From the NCBI GenBank assembly GCA_964649445.1, contig CAZYPS010000104.1:1-6479 (forward strand): a DNA stretch of 6,479 bases, given 5' to 3'. The DNA is from JAGXLP01 sp964649445 (GTDB lineage Bacteria > Bipolaricaulota > Bipolaricaulia > M55B111). A program made the translations under genes and the position numbers. Below the pieces are notes generated by a model. It worked only from the letters and a program-made list of their open reading frames with translations, was not told the DNA's origin and made no database searches. Within the stretch, counting starts at the first letter, position 1. Each line of letters begins with the position of its first letter. Positions 1-5,349 of the stretch are shown in pieces.

Positions 1-231
1 GAGCAACCCCAGGGAACCCTCCTGGATCAGGTCGGAAAACGAAAGGCCCAGGTCCCGGTATTTTTTGGCGACATCCACCACGAGCCGTAGGTTGTGTTCG
101 ACCAACTCCTCCTTGGCCCCTTGGTCTCCAGACTGGACCCGTCTGGTCAGCTCCTTTTCTTCTTCTCTGCCCAGGACCTCGTTGTCCGCGTTGGTTAGGT
201 CCCGGAAATAACGCTCAACCTCCCGGGTCAT
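1..231 (-). CDS. Sigma-70 family RNA polymerase sigma factor, N-terminal part (cut by window edge)
   Basis: The minus strand is open from an ATG at 229-231 to the window edge, giving 77 residues. Residues 3-35 (REVERYFRDL, then REEEKELTRRVQSGD) match sigma region 1.2. Residues 39-77 match the start of region 2: the stretches EHNLRLVVDVAKKY and GLSFSDLIQEGSLGLL are hallmarks of RpoD/RpoS-type factors, which direct core RNA polymerase to -35/-10 promoters. The start is supported by GGAGGCGG at 236-243, four bases upstream. The protein begins almost directly at region 1.2, so it lacks the long acidic region 1.1 of typical RpoD. It could be a short primary factor or a group 2 (alternative, RpoD-like) factor, and the missing C-terminal part would decide. 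The family call is firm; the subgroup is open. Confidence 0.93.
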   Translation of the reverse strand, partial: MTREVERYFRDLTNADNEVLGREEEKELTRRVQSGDQGAKEELVEHNLRLVVDVAKKYRDLGLSFSDLIQEGSLGLL

Positions 232-477
232 AGTACCGCCTCCGCTTATGTATGCCCGGCCGGATCGGTTGGCCGACAGAGCCTAGATCGTGCTGCTAGA
301 TAATGAGGGGCGAGGGGCGAACGTGCAACCTTGAAAAACGGAAAAACTTGCCCGACCGACGGTAGAAGGTCCCGGACTCCCGGAGGGGATTGAGGTCGAG
401 TGTCTACTAGCTTGGAAAAGCCGTAGGAGGGTTGATTGGAGTTCCCGTGACGGTCTGGTTAAGTTCCCTTTATCCAC
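232..477. other. Spacer between phosphofructokinase and sigma factor genes
   Basis: This 246-bp spacer separates two genes on the minus strand. It should hold the 3' end of the kinase transcript and the promoter of the sigma gene. I see no convincing intrinsic terminator and no promoter better than a weak TTGCAC-17-CATTAT match. A 64-codon minus-strand frame starting with GTG right after the kinase stop fills most of it, but the translation is Ser/Pro/Arg-rich, has no RBS and resembles nothing known, so it is not called. A short tandem repeat (GAGGGGC twice, 305-318) is present. Confidence 0.5.
236..243 (-). promoter_or_regulatory. Ribosome binding site of the sigma factor gene
   Basis: GGAGGCGG on the minus strand, four bases before the ATG at 229-231. 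It fixes the start of the sigma factor and supports a product without region 1.1. Confidence 0.7.
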
Positions 478-1641
478 CTATCGGGTAACCTCCTCCCTCC
501 CTAGAAGGTTGATTTCTCTGCCCCGTTTCTCACACATGAAGGGAAGCGAGTAGTTTAGGTAAGCGTCAGTTACCCGAAAATCCGTATAGTCGACGTAATT
601 GGTATTCTTCATGTACCGCTGGTTGACGGCTTTAGCTAGCTTTACCGAACCGATGGTCAGCCCGGTACCTTCTTCGTATTGGACGGCGGCCATCTTGCCG
701 GGTTCATCCCCCTCTAGTAGTTTCACGCAGCGGCGTCCCGCCTCATAACCTAGCTCTTTGTCGACTTCGTTTGCGGGCCCGTTCCTCAATAGGTAGGTCA
801 GGGCCTGGTGGGCCGTGCCAAAGGGTTCTCCAAACTCCTCTTTAGATATATCCTTTATAGCCTCCGAGAGCCTAAGTGCTAAAAGCTTGGGGCTCAGTTT
901 TACGTGGCCGAACTCGTCGAACTCCTCGGATTCCATTCGGTGAGAGGATAACCCTTCTATACTCGCCCCTTCGGCGGCAACCACTACGGCAAAGCCCTTG
1001 CCATGCTTTTTTTGGTTTTCCCGGTAGACTCCTCTTATTTCTTCGTAGATTTCGTCCATACTCGTTGGTTCCTCCCCAGGGATCAGCACATCGGCGTCGC
1101 CGTAGGTACAGGTACCGGCCGCCATCCAGTCCGTACTCCTTCCAAATAGGGTATTGATCATCACGCGGCCGTGGGTATAAGCCATGTCCGCACTTTCCCT
1201 TACCAGTCGGCTGGCCTTTTCCAGGGCAGTAGGGTAACCGATGGTAAAGTAGGTGCCGGAGAGGTCGTTGTCCATGGTTTTGGGCCAACCGACGGCAGGT
1301 ACGTCGGCTTCTTCCCACAGCCTAGCGAGGACACCAAGGGTATCGTCGCCTCCGAGAGCCACTACCCCGTCGATGTCGTGTTCCGAGATCGTATTCGTCA
1401 ACTCCTCCAGTTTTGGCCTGTAGCGGCTGGAGCCAAGGATCGAGCCACCCTTGTCGGCGTAATCTATTACTTCCTCGGCTGGTAGGTTGACGAATTCCCC
1501 TTGGGCGAGACCGCGCCATCCGTCCACCGCACCTAAGATCTCCCACCCCAGCTGTTCCCCTTTTTCCCAGGCTCCCGACAGGCCCGAGTTGAACCCGCCG
1601 ATATGTCCTCCTCCGGTTAGGATCGCTATTCTTTTAGGCAC
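478..1641 (-). CDS. pfp: 6-phosphofructokinase, pyrophosphate-dependent type
   Basis: A 387-residue protein of the phosphofructokinase (PfkA) superfamily, cytoplasmic, phosphorylating fructose 6-phosphate to fructose 1,6-bisphosphate in glycolysis. Visible motifs: Gly-rich TGGGHIGGFNSG at 9-20, GGSILGSSR at 65-73, GGDD at 97-100, PKTMDND at 120-126, a phosphate-loop-like FGR at 166-168, and AAEG at 222-225. In this family Asp as the last residue of GGDD (Gly in ATP enzymes) and Lys in PKTxDND mark use of pyrophosphate instead of ATP. The reaction is then reversible and saves ATP, as in many anaerobes. The first loop is odd, since family members usually read GGDCPGLN or GGDTPALN. The start is a GTG with GGAGGG seven bases upstream. 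The gene stands alone behind its own promoter. Substrate use (F6P versus sedoheptulose 7-phosphate) cannot be read from sequence. Confidence 0.93.
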   Translation of the reverse strand: MPKRIAILTGGGHIGGFNSGLSGAWEKGEQLGWEILGAVDGWRGLAQGEFVNLPAEEVIDYADKGGSILGSSRYRPKLEELTNTISEHDIDGVVALGGDDTLGVLARLWEEADVPAVGWPKTMDNDLSGTYFTIGYPTALEKASRLVRESADMAYTHGRVMINTLFGRSTDWMAAGTCTYGDADVLIPGEEPTSMDEIYEEIRGVYRENQKKHGKGFAVVVAAEGASIEGLSSHRMESEEFDEFGHVKLSPKLLALRLSEAIKDISKEEFGEPFGTAHQALTYLLRNGPANEVDKELGYEAGRRCVKLLEGDEPGKMAAVQYEEGTGLTIGSVKLAKAVNQRYMKNTNYVDYTDFRVTDAYLNYSLPFMCEKRGREINLLGREEVTR

Positions 1642-1648
1642 TTGAAAA

Positions 1649-1654
1649 CCCTCC
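1649..1654 (-). promoter_or_regulatory. Ribosome binding site of the phosphofructokinase gene
   Basis: GGAGGG on the minus strand, seven bases before the GTG at 1639-1641. It supports the GTG start, which also places the N-terminal beta strand (KRIAILTGGG) at the usual position. Confidence 0.7.
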
Positions 1655-1722
1655 GAATCGTTGTGGAACTTGGTTCCGTTATCTTCTCTGGATTAACTGT
1701 CTGACCTTTTCAAATTTTGTAT

Positions 1723-1751
1723 ATTGTAAATACCGTAATTGCTATTCACAA
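1723..1751 (-). promoter_or_regulatory. Probable promoter of the phosphofructokinase gene
   Basis: On the minus strand, a -35 box TTGTGA (1746-1751) and a -10 box TACAAT (1723-1728) are separated by exactly 17 bases. They match the sigma-70 consensus at 4 of 6 and 5 of 6 positions. Transcription would start near 1716, giving a leader of about 75 bases before the GTG. Confidence 0.6.
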
Positions 1752-1755
1752 CGAC

Positions 1756-1785
1756 TTGGTAACTAGCTCTGGGATGAGGTATAGG
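1756..1785 (+). promoter_or_regulatory. Possible rightward promoter, back to back with the kinase promoter
   Basis: TTGGTA (1756-1761) and TATAGG (1780-1785) with an 18-base spacer, each 4 of 6 against consensus. Its -35 box lies only four bases from the -35 box of the leftward kinase promoter. If real, it drives an RNA from about 1792 into the gene-free region that ends at the terminator at 2377-2419. The match is modest. Confidence 0.3.
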
Positions 1786-2339
1786 GTTTCTTATCAAGAG
1801 TTCCAGGAAGGGAATGCTTACTGACTGTGGTATGAGAGCGGATAAATTCGTGGATTTCCCGAGTTAAAAGGTGGATAGTCCGGTTTGAGTAAAGATAGCC
1901 GCCAAACATCCTGAGTTTATATCACGACTTGACCCCTAATGTCCTCGGCGAGCCTGGGCTTCTTATGGCCGAACAGGTAGTTTCCACATTGCACCGAAAA
2001 ATCAGGCTGATTAGCCTTACACAACCTCACCAGGTTAAAGGAAAGTCTATCCTCCACAGAGCATGCTATGTTACCGGGTCATAGGTGACTTTAGGTTGGT
2101 AAAGTGCTGGAATTGTGTTGATGTATCACATTATCATAGGGGGACTTAGAGGTAGGTTTTTACTACTTGTAGCTTATGTTGAAATCGGTGGTTTTTTGCT
2201 TTGATGAATTCACCTTCATGCTCCACCCTACAGAAGGAGAGGCCAGCTTAAGCTTCCTTGCTTTTCCCTTCGCTAGGTTCTTTCGAAGCTGCTTGTTTGG
2301 GACCCTCTAGGGCTCCCGGACCTTTCATCTGCTGGGCCC

Positions 2340-2368
2340 CTCGGTATACTTAACTGCCAGCTACCGAG
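2340..2368 (+). other. Stem-loop just ahead of the terminator
   Basis: CTCGGTA (2340-2346) and TACCGAG (2362-2368) form a perfect 7-bp stem with a 15-base loop. An alternative pairing GCTGG (2331-2335) with CCAGC (2357-2361) excludes it. CAGCT (2358-2362) could also pair with AGCTG (2379-2383) inside the terminator stem. Mutually exclusive helices next to a terminator are what an attenuator would show, but this could be chance. Confidence 0.35.
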
Positions 2369-2376
2369 TACCTCCT

Positions 2377-2419
2377 GGAGCTGTTGCCTTTTTTCTTTAG
2401 TGCAACAGCTCCGTTTTTT
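2377..2419 (+). terminator. Strong intrinsic terminator, rightward
   Basis: A perfect 11-bp stem, GGAGCTGTTGC (2377-2387) with GCAACAGCTCC (2402-2412), has a 14-base U-rich loop and is followed by one G and six Ts (2414-2419). The U tract is only on the plus strand, so it stops rightward transcription. No protein gene lies upstream in that direction for more than 2 kb, so it ends a non-coding transcript or acts as an attenuator ahead of the ACT gene 189 bases downstream. Confidence 0.85.
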
Positions 2420-2538
2420 CTTTCCCCTCGTGGGTCCGTAAAAGCGGCGAGCTGGTTGGGGCTCCCGAGCCGCCCCGATCAGGATGCGAAGCTATTGGCC
2501 AACGAGAGTAGGGGTTATTTTCTTTTCCCTGCCTTAGT

Positions 2539-2547
2539 TGATAAAAT
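2539..2547 (+). promoter_or_regulatory. Probable extended -10 promoter of the ACT-domain gene
   Basis: TGATAAAAT fits the extended -10 pattern TGnTATAAT with one mismatch. No good -35 box lies 17 bases upstream, as is common for extended -10 promoters. Transcription would start near 2554, giving a leader of about 58 bases. Its place downstream of the terminator suggests the ACT gene can be expressed independently of the upstream RNA. Confidence 0.4.
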
Positions 2548-2596
2548 TGGGTCAACAGGGTTCGGCAAATATGGCCGGTCCCCCAACAGCACCCGT

Positions 2597-2605
2597 AGGG
2601 AGGTG
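2597..2605 (+). promoter_or_regulatory. Ribosome binding site that decides a TTG start
   Basis: AGGGAGGTG is a near-perfect anti-16S match ending six bases before the TTG at 2612-2614. It argues against the GTG at 2603, which lies inside the site itself, and against starts further upstream. Confidence 0.75.
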
Positions 2606-2611
2606 TCGGAA

Positions 2612-2989
2612 TTGAAAGAGTTTAAGGTCTCGTTGTCAAACAGGCCGGGCGAGTTGGCCAACTTGGCGGAGATTCTCGGTGATAGGGGAATAAATATCGT
2701 CTCCGTAGCCGGAATCTCGGAGGGAAAGAAATCCTCCATCGTCGCCCTGGTTGCCGAGGACGAAGAGGGTACAAAGGATGCCCTCCGAACCGAACGGTTT
2801 CAGTTCGAAGAAGAGGAGCTGCTTGTTGTAGATCTGGAGGACAAGCCCGGGGAGTTGGCCACCGTCGCCAGAAAGTTGGGTGACGCCCAGGTCAACGTAG
2901 AATCCCTCTACTTGCTGGACAAGGAGGAGGGTGTCAAGCTCGGACTAGAGGTGGACAACAAGGAAAAGGCGGAGGGGGTCGTAGGCTAA
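2612..2989 (+). CDS. Tandem ACT-domain protein (probable amino-acid-binding regulator)
   Basis: A 125-residue protein made of two ACT domains and nothing else. Domain 1 starts at residue 2 (EFKVSLSNRPGELANLAEIL, then GINI). Domain 2 starts near residue 70 (LLVVDLEDKPGELATVARKL, then VNVESLY). Both carry the RPGEL/KPGEL turn with the Gly that lines the ligand site in ACT dimers, where small molecules, usually amino acids, bind. Stand-alone tandem ACT proteins are common in anaerobic bacteria and archaea and are thought to sense amino acids or tune enzymes; the ligand here is unknown. The frame stays open back to 2384, but that extension would be encoded by the terminator hairpin and its U tract and looks non-coding, so the TTG with its strong RBS is chosen. 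No neighbour hints at a partner. Confidence 0.88.
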   Translation: MKEFKVSLSNRPGELANLAEILGDRGINIVSVAGISEGKKSSIVALVAEDEEGTKDALRTERFQFEEEELLVVDLEDKPGELATVARKLGDAQVNVESLYLLDKEEGVKLGLEVDNKEKAEGVVG

Positions 2990-3345
2990 GTACCAAAAGG
3001 GCAAGTTGGTGTCCAGCAGAGTTCACGGTTCAGTTAGATACTTTAAGGACTAGGCAACGGGAAGAGCCTTCCCGCAGTCCTTTCCCGGGGCTAGCGCAAG
3101 GTAGGAGCGGGCAAATACGGAATGGCCGGTAAAGATATAAAGTTGCCGGAGGCAAGCAAGTAAATCTCTCAGTCGGTTTTTCTACTGTCGTTTTAATGTG
3201 GCAAAGCTAGGGGAAATGCTGGCTCATGAGGAGCTTTTGCTCGATTTGGGCTAGTTTGAAACCCCGGGTCCGTCGTCGTCTTTCCTGAGCCGCGTTCGTC
3301 TGCAGGACCCCCATCTCTTCGGTCCGACGGACCACTTCTCCGGTT
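2990..3345. other. Gene-free spacer between convergent ACT and PEBP genes
   Basis: A spacer of 356 bp between two converging genes. It contains a strong nested stem-loop (3045-3082), a smaller hairpin TTGCC-GGA-GGCAA (3143-3155), and a near-perfect palindrome GGTCCGACGGACC (3321-3333) shortly after the PEBP stop. None has a proper U tract. A 13-codon frame at 3122 has no well-spaced RBS. I see no tRNA or known RNA family. Confidence 0.5.
3045..3082 (+). other. Nested stem-loop downstream of the ACT gene
   Basis: The outer stem AAGGACT (3045-3051) pairs with AGTCCTT (3076-3082). Inside it, CGGGAAG (3058-3064) and CTTCCCG (3068-3074) form a perfect 7-bp stem with the three-base loop AGC. The strands are joined by six unpaired bases on the left and one on the right. 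It lies 56 bases after the ACT stop and may protect or end that transcript. It is followed by TCCCGGGG rather than a U run, so it is not a standard intrinsic terminator. Confidence 0.5.
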
Positions 3346-3807
3346 TTACCTGGAGTAGGTCCCCCTCAACATGGTCTTGTCAACGACGTGGCCTTTCATC
3401 GCTTCCTGGAGTCTTTGTCTTTTGGTTCCCGGTTTGAGGTCGAGCTTTTTGTCCAAAGCATAGAGGTTAAACCGGTATTTGTGCTCCACGCTTCCCGGAG
3501 GACAAGGCCCCCTGTAGTCCGATTCGCCGAAGTCGTTTTCCCCCTGGATTGCCCCTTTAAGTTCCTTGGGTACCCCCGTCCTGGTGATCCCCGGTGGGAT
3601 CTGGGTGGTATCCGCGGGGAGGTTCCAGATCAGCCAGTGGTCGAATACCCCGGTCGGGGCGTCCGGGTCGTGGACAATGATAACCAGGCTTTCCGCCTCC
3701 GGGCTCACCTCCTCTACGGTGAGGGGAGGAGAGATGTCCTTCCCCTCGCAGGTAAACCGGTCGGGAATCCTCTCCTCGTCTTCAAAGGCGGCCGAACTCA
3801 GTCTCAT
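3346..3807 (-). CDS. YbhB/YbcL family Raf kinase inhibitor-like protein (PEBP fold)
   Basis: A 153-residue protein with every hallmark of the bacterial phosphatidylethanolamine-binding-protein family: GKDISPPL (22-29), HDPDAP (46-51), DHWLIWNLP (56-64), GENDFG (89-94), YRGPCPPG (98-105) and YRFNLYALD (111-119). The conserved Asp/His residues of DPDAP and HW line the anion-binding pocket. The length is normal and there is no signal peptide, so it is probably cytoplasmic. The molecular role of the bacterial proteins is poorly known despite the name, which comes from eukaryotic RKIP. The start is the ATG at 3805-3807, with GGGGGAG five bases upstream. It stands alone between oppositely directed genes behind its own promoter. 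The only small oddity is EHKYRF where most members have GHRYxF. Confidence 0.95.
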   Translation of the reverse strand: MRLSSAAFEDEERIPDRFTCEGKDISPPLTVEEVSPEAESLVIIVHDPDAPTGVFDHWLIWNLPADTTQIPPGITRTGVPKELKGAIQGENDFGESDYRGPCPPGSVEHKYRFNLYALDKKLDLKPGTKRQRLQEAMKGHVVDKTMLRGTYSR

Positions 3808-3812
3808 CTTAT

Positions 3813-3819
3813 CTCCCCC
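3813..3819 (-). promoter_or_regulatory. Ribosome binding site of the PEBP gene
   Basis: GGGGGAG on the minus strand, five bases before the ATG at 3805-3807. It is a variant of GGAGG with normal spacing. Confidence 0.6.
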
Positions 3820-3843
3820 TTTTCTCTTCGGGATCGCGTCTTA

Positions 3844-3873
3844 ACTATAGGTCTTCCTTGGAGCCGTTGCCAA
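3844..3873 (-). promoter_or_regulatory. Probable promoter of the PEBP gene
   Basis: On the minus strand, TTGGCA (3868-3873) and TATAGT (3844-3849) with an 18-base spacer; each box is 5 of 6 against the sigma-70 consensus. The start would lie near 3837, giving a leader of about 30 bases. This is the best promoter match in the window. Confidence 0.7.
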
Positions 3874-4008
3874 CTTCCCGAGGGATTGGTCAATTGGAGA
3901 GGATAGGCTGTAAGCAAAGCTCTCGGGGGCCCGAGCCGGGGTAAACTACTCTCATTCTCCGACCATAACTGACGGCAAGACGGATCAGCCACCCCGAGGG
4001 CAGTGGAG

Positions 4009-4239
4009 ATGAGACGGGAAGTTAAACTATCTCTTATGGCCTCAGTCCTTGTAATCGGTTTCGTCCTCCTCTTAGGGGTTGTCGGGTTTTCCTGTGAGAT
4101 ATGGACCCACGCTGCCTTGTCGAGCGCGAAGAAGGTGGGGGCTAAGGTCCTCCTAAGGGTCGTTTATCATCTGGACTTTCTGGATCTACCCGTTGATAGC
4201 TTGCCCTTCTTGGTGAGGTTTCTTAACCTAAGTATCTAG
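4009..4239 (+). CDS. Possible small membrane protein, function unknown
   Basis: A 76-residue frame with a basic start (MRREVK), then a strongly hydrophobic stretch at about residues 8-28 (SLMASVLVIGFVLLLGVVGF) that would span the membrane once with the N-terminus inside by the positive-inside rule. A mixed tail of about 45 residues ends in FLVRFLNLSI. The Cys at 29 is preceded by GFS, not a lipobox. The ATG at 4009 is preferred because GAGGG (3996-4000) lies eight bases before it; a GTG at 4003 is too close. I do not recognise a family and see no clear promoter. It ends 165 bases before the next gene. The membrane segment argues for a real gene, but a chance frame is possible. Confidence 0.4.
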   Translation: MRREVKLSLMASVLVIGFVLLLGVVGFSCEIWTHAALSSAKKVGAKVLLRVVYHLDFLDLPVDSLPFLVRFLNLSI

Positions 4240-4303
4240 GTCTTGGACCAAATTAGGGGGAAAGTAAAGAGGGGGGCTAACCGAGATGCCGGAGATGGGA
4301 TTT

Positions 4304-4331
4304 TTGTTAAGGGAGTTGAAACTAATATAAC
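4304..4331 (+). promoter_or_regulatory. Probable promoter of the small acidic protein gene
   Basis: TTGTTA (4304-4309) and TATAAC (4326-4331) with a 16-base spacer, 4 of 6 and 5 of 6 against consensus. Transcription would start near 4338, giving a leader of about 67 bases that contains the palindrome at 4366-4375. Confidence 0.45.
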
Positions 4332-4365
4332 CTTTTTGTGGTTTTCCCCTGTAATTCAAGCAAGT

Positions 4366-4375
4366 CAAGTACTTG
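4366..4375. promoter_or_regulatory. Palindrome CAAGTACTTG in the leader
   Basis: A perfect 10-bp palindrome between the likely transcription start and the RBS of the next gene, preceded by two further CAAG copies (4357-4364). It could be a repressor site, but a 10-bp palindrome also arises by chance. Confidence 0.2.
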
Positions 4376-4390
4376 TCTCGACCATTTTTT

Positions 4391-4399
4391 CGGGAGGTG
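4391..4399 (+). promoter_or_regulatory. Strong ribosome binding site deciding the start at 4405
   Basis: CGGGAGGTG ends five bases before the ATG at 4405. It selects this start over the upstream in-frame start at 4243, whose extra 54 codons lie over the promoter and look non-coding. Confidence 0.8.
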
Positions 4400-4404
4400 A
4401 AAAT

Positions 4405-4749
4405 ATGGAAGTCGAATTCAGAGTGGAATCCGGTCATTTAAGGCGAGATGGCCCGGTAATCGATGCGGCGATCGATAAGTATACGTCCAACCTTTGGCCG
4501 TTTGGCAGAAAGGAGAAGGCTCACAAAAAACTGGTGAAAAAAGAAGAGGAACTAATTGAAGAACACGGTATCAAAAAGGCCGAAGAACTCAACCATACTT
4601 TCCTCACGGTCACGGATGTTGAGACCGAAGAGGAAGCGTGGGAAGCAATTGAATCCTTCAAGGAGGACCTGCACAAGCTCTACCAGGAGGAATTCGACCT
4701 CGATGTACCTCCTATAGAGCTCACAGTACGGGATAAATATTCGGGCTGA
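4405..4749 (+). CDS. Small acidic protein of unknown function
   Basis: A 114-residue protein I cannot assign to a family. It opens with a likely beta strand (MEVEFRVESG). A Lys/Glu-rich segment at about 36-62 (RKEKAHKKLVKKEEEL) is probably a long helix. A strand NHTFLTVTDV (63-72), a helix ETEEEAWEAIESFKEDLHKLYQEEF (73-97, in parts) and a strand PIELTVRD (103-110) then form a beta-alpha-beta half. There is no signal peptide, membrane segment or metal-binding Cys/His cluster, so it is probably a soluble cytoplasmic protein. It has a promoter, a very strong RBS and a terminator of its own, so it is almost certainly expressed as a single-gene unit. The highly charged, Glu-rich make-up resembles the other proteins here and would fit a salt-adapted cell. 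No function is proposed. Confidence 0.85.
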   Translation: MEVEFRVESGHLRRDGPVIDAAIDKYTSNLWPFGRKEKAHKKLVKKEEELIEEHGIKKAEELNHTFLTVTDVETEEEAWEAIESFKEDLHKLYQEEFDLDVPPIELTVRDKYSG

Positions 4750-4814
4750 ACTTGCCTCTGGTCAAGTCCGTAACAATTGTGTAAGTTTGACAGTTCTTAG
4801 GTAGAACTGATATA

Positions 4815-4846
4815 CCACGGCATCTAAAAACTGCCGTGGCTTTGTT
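4815..4846 (+). terminator. Intrinsic terminator after the small acidic protein gene
   Basis: CCACGGCA (4815-4822) and TGCCGTGG (4832-4839) form a perfect 8-bp GC-rich stem with a 9-base A-rich loop, followed by CTTTGTT. The U tract is interrupted but the position, 66 bases after the stop at 4749, fits the end of that transcript. The A-rich loop gives some U-tract character on the other strand too, but there is no leftward gene to end. Confidence 0.65.
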
Positions 4847-5349
4847 AACTCAGCCTCCTTGGAAGCGTTTGGATTATAGGGTATATGGGAAAATAACCAA
4901 AATAAGCCCTTTATATATAAACCCCGGCCGGATCGATCAGGACCGATTTATAGACCTCTCAGAGCATGTTGTATGTACGAGCCGTAAGTAATTATAGCGT
5001 GAGAAAGTCTTGGAAAGGGTGCTTTGTGTTAGCCTACTATAGGTCAGTATTTTACGACTCTGTAGCAAAAGTTAAAAATCTGGGTTTACGCAACTTTTTG
5101 AACTGGTATGAGGTTTTTACTAAAGTTATGCGTTGTTGAAAATCGATCTATGAAACGTATTTACTTATGAAGAGGAAACGATCTCTAATTATGGCTTCTT
5201 CGGAAACCCACTCATTTTTTCATTATTTGTAGCCACACTCCCAAACCTTTTAATATATGAGCGAAGGACGTCGTTTTGTTCTTACTTTTTTGTAAAATTG
5301 CCCTAAGGTAAATTAGCTCGCTCGTCTTTTATTTGCGTCCGGAGATGGC
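4847..5349. other. AT-rich gene-free region before the sensor gene
   Basis: About 500 bp with no credible protein frame on either strand and clearly lower GC than the neighbouring genes. It holds runs such as TTTATATATAAA near 4910 and a loose inverted repeat AAAAGTT (5067-5073)/AACTTTT (5092-5098). It must contain the promoter of the sensor gene, but no -35/-10 pair stands out; several partial matches, such as TATAGC near 5000 and TAAATT near 5310, are equally weak. I see no tRNA, riboswitch or repeat array. Confidence 0.5.

Larger units (their letters stand above)
1792..2423 (+). ncRNA. Candidate structured non-coding RNA or long leader, family not recognised
   Basis: About 630 bases without a credible protein frame, bounded on the left by a possible rightward promoter and on the right by a strong intrinsic terminator, as expected of an independent RNA. 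Local structure: hairpin AGGCT-GATT-AGCCT (2004-2017), then AACCT-CACC-AGGTT (2023-2036), then AAAGTC (2042-2047) pairing with GACTTT (2087-2092) around an inner stem CTATG/CATAG (2066-2070, 2080-2084), and CTCGGTA/TACCGAG (2340-2346, 2362-2368) just before the terminator. Bases 2040-2059 resemble the first conserved block of RNase P RNA, but its other conserved blocks are not seen. Alternatives are an attenuated leader of the downstream ACT gene, or remnant sequence. Extent and existence are inference; only the terminator is strong. Confidence 0.25.

Noticed and set aside
255..267. CCCGGCCGGATCG also present at 4923-4935
   Set aside because: About one shared 13-mer is expected by chance in a window of this size.
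283..477. A 64-codon minus-strand frame starting right after the kinase stop
   Set aside because: There is no RBS, the composition is Ser/Pro/Arg-rich and no domain is visible.
872..1546. Several frames on both strands inside the phosphofructokinase gene
   Set aside because: All are shadows of a conserved full-length enzyme gene.
1788..1800. TTCTTATCAAGAG, identical to the 5' end of SAM-I (S-box) riboswitches
   Set aside because: The obligatory downstream core (GGAGGGAC, GAUGAAACCC, GGCAACC) is absent, so this is a chance match.
2384..2611. Upstream extension of the ACT-domain reading frame by 76 codons
   Set aside because: It begins inside the terminator hairpin and reads its U tract as Phe codons. 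The strong RBS selects TTG at 2612.
3321..3333. Palindrome GGTCCGACGGACC after the PEBP stop as a terminator
   Set aside because: A one-base centre leaves only a short stem once a loop is allowed, and no U tract follows on either strand.
3388..3906. Long frames on the plus strand opposite the PEBP gene (also 3566-3844)
   Set aside because: They are antisense shadows of a gene with full family motifs, and their translations are Pro/Arg/Gly-rich without recognisable domains.
3804..3992. A 62-codon minus-strand frame overlapping the PEBP start by four bases
   Set aside because: The overlap looks operon-like, but the frame runs across the PEBP promoter, lacks an RBS and has non-protein-like composition.
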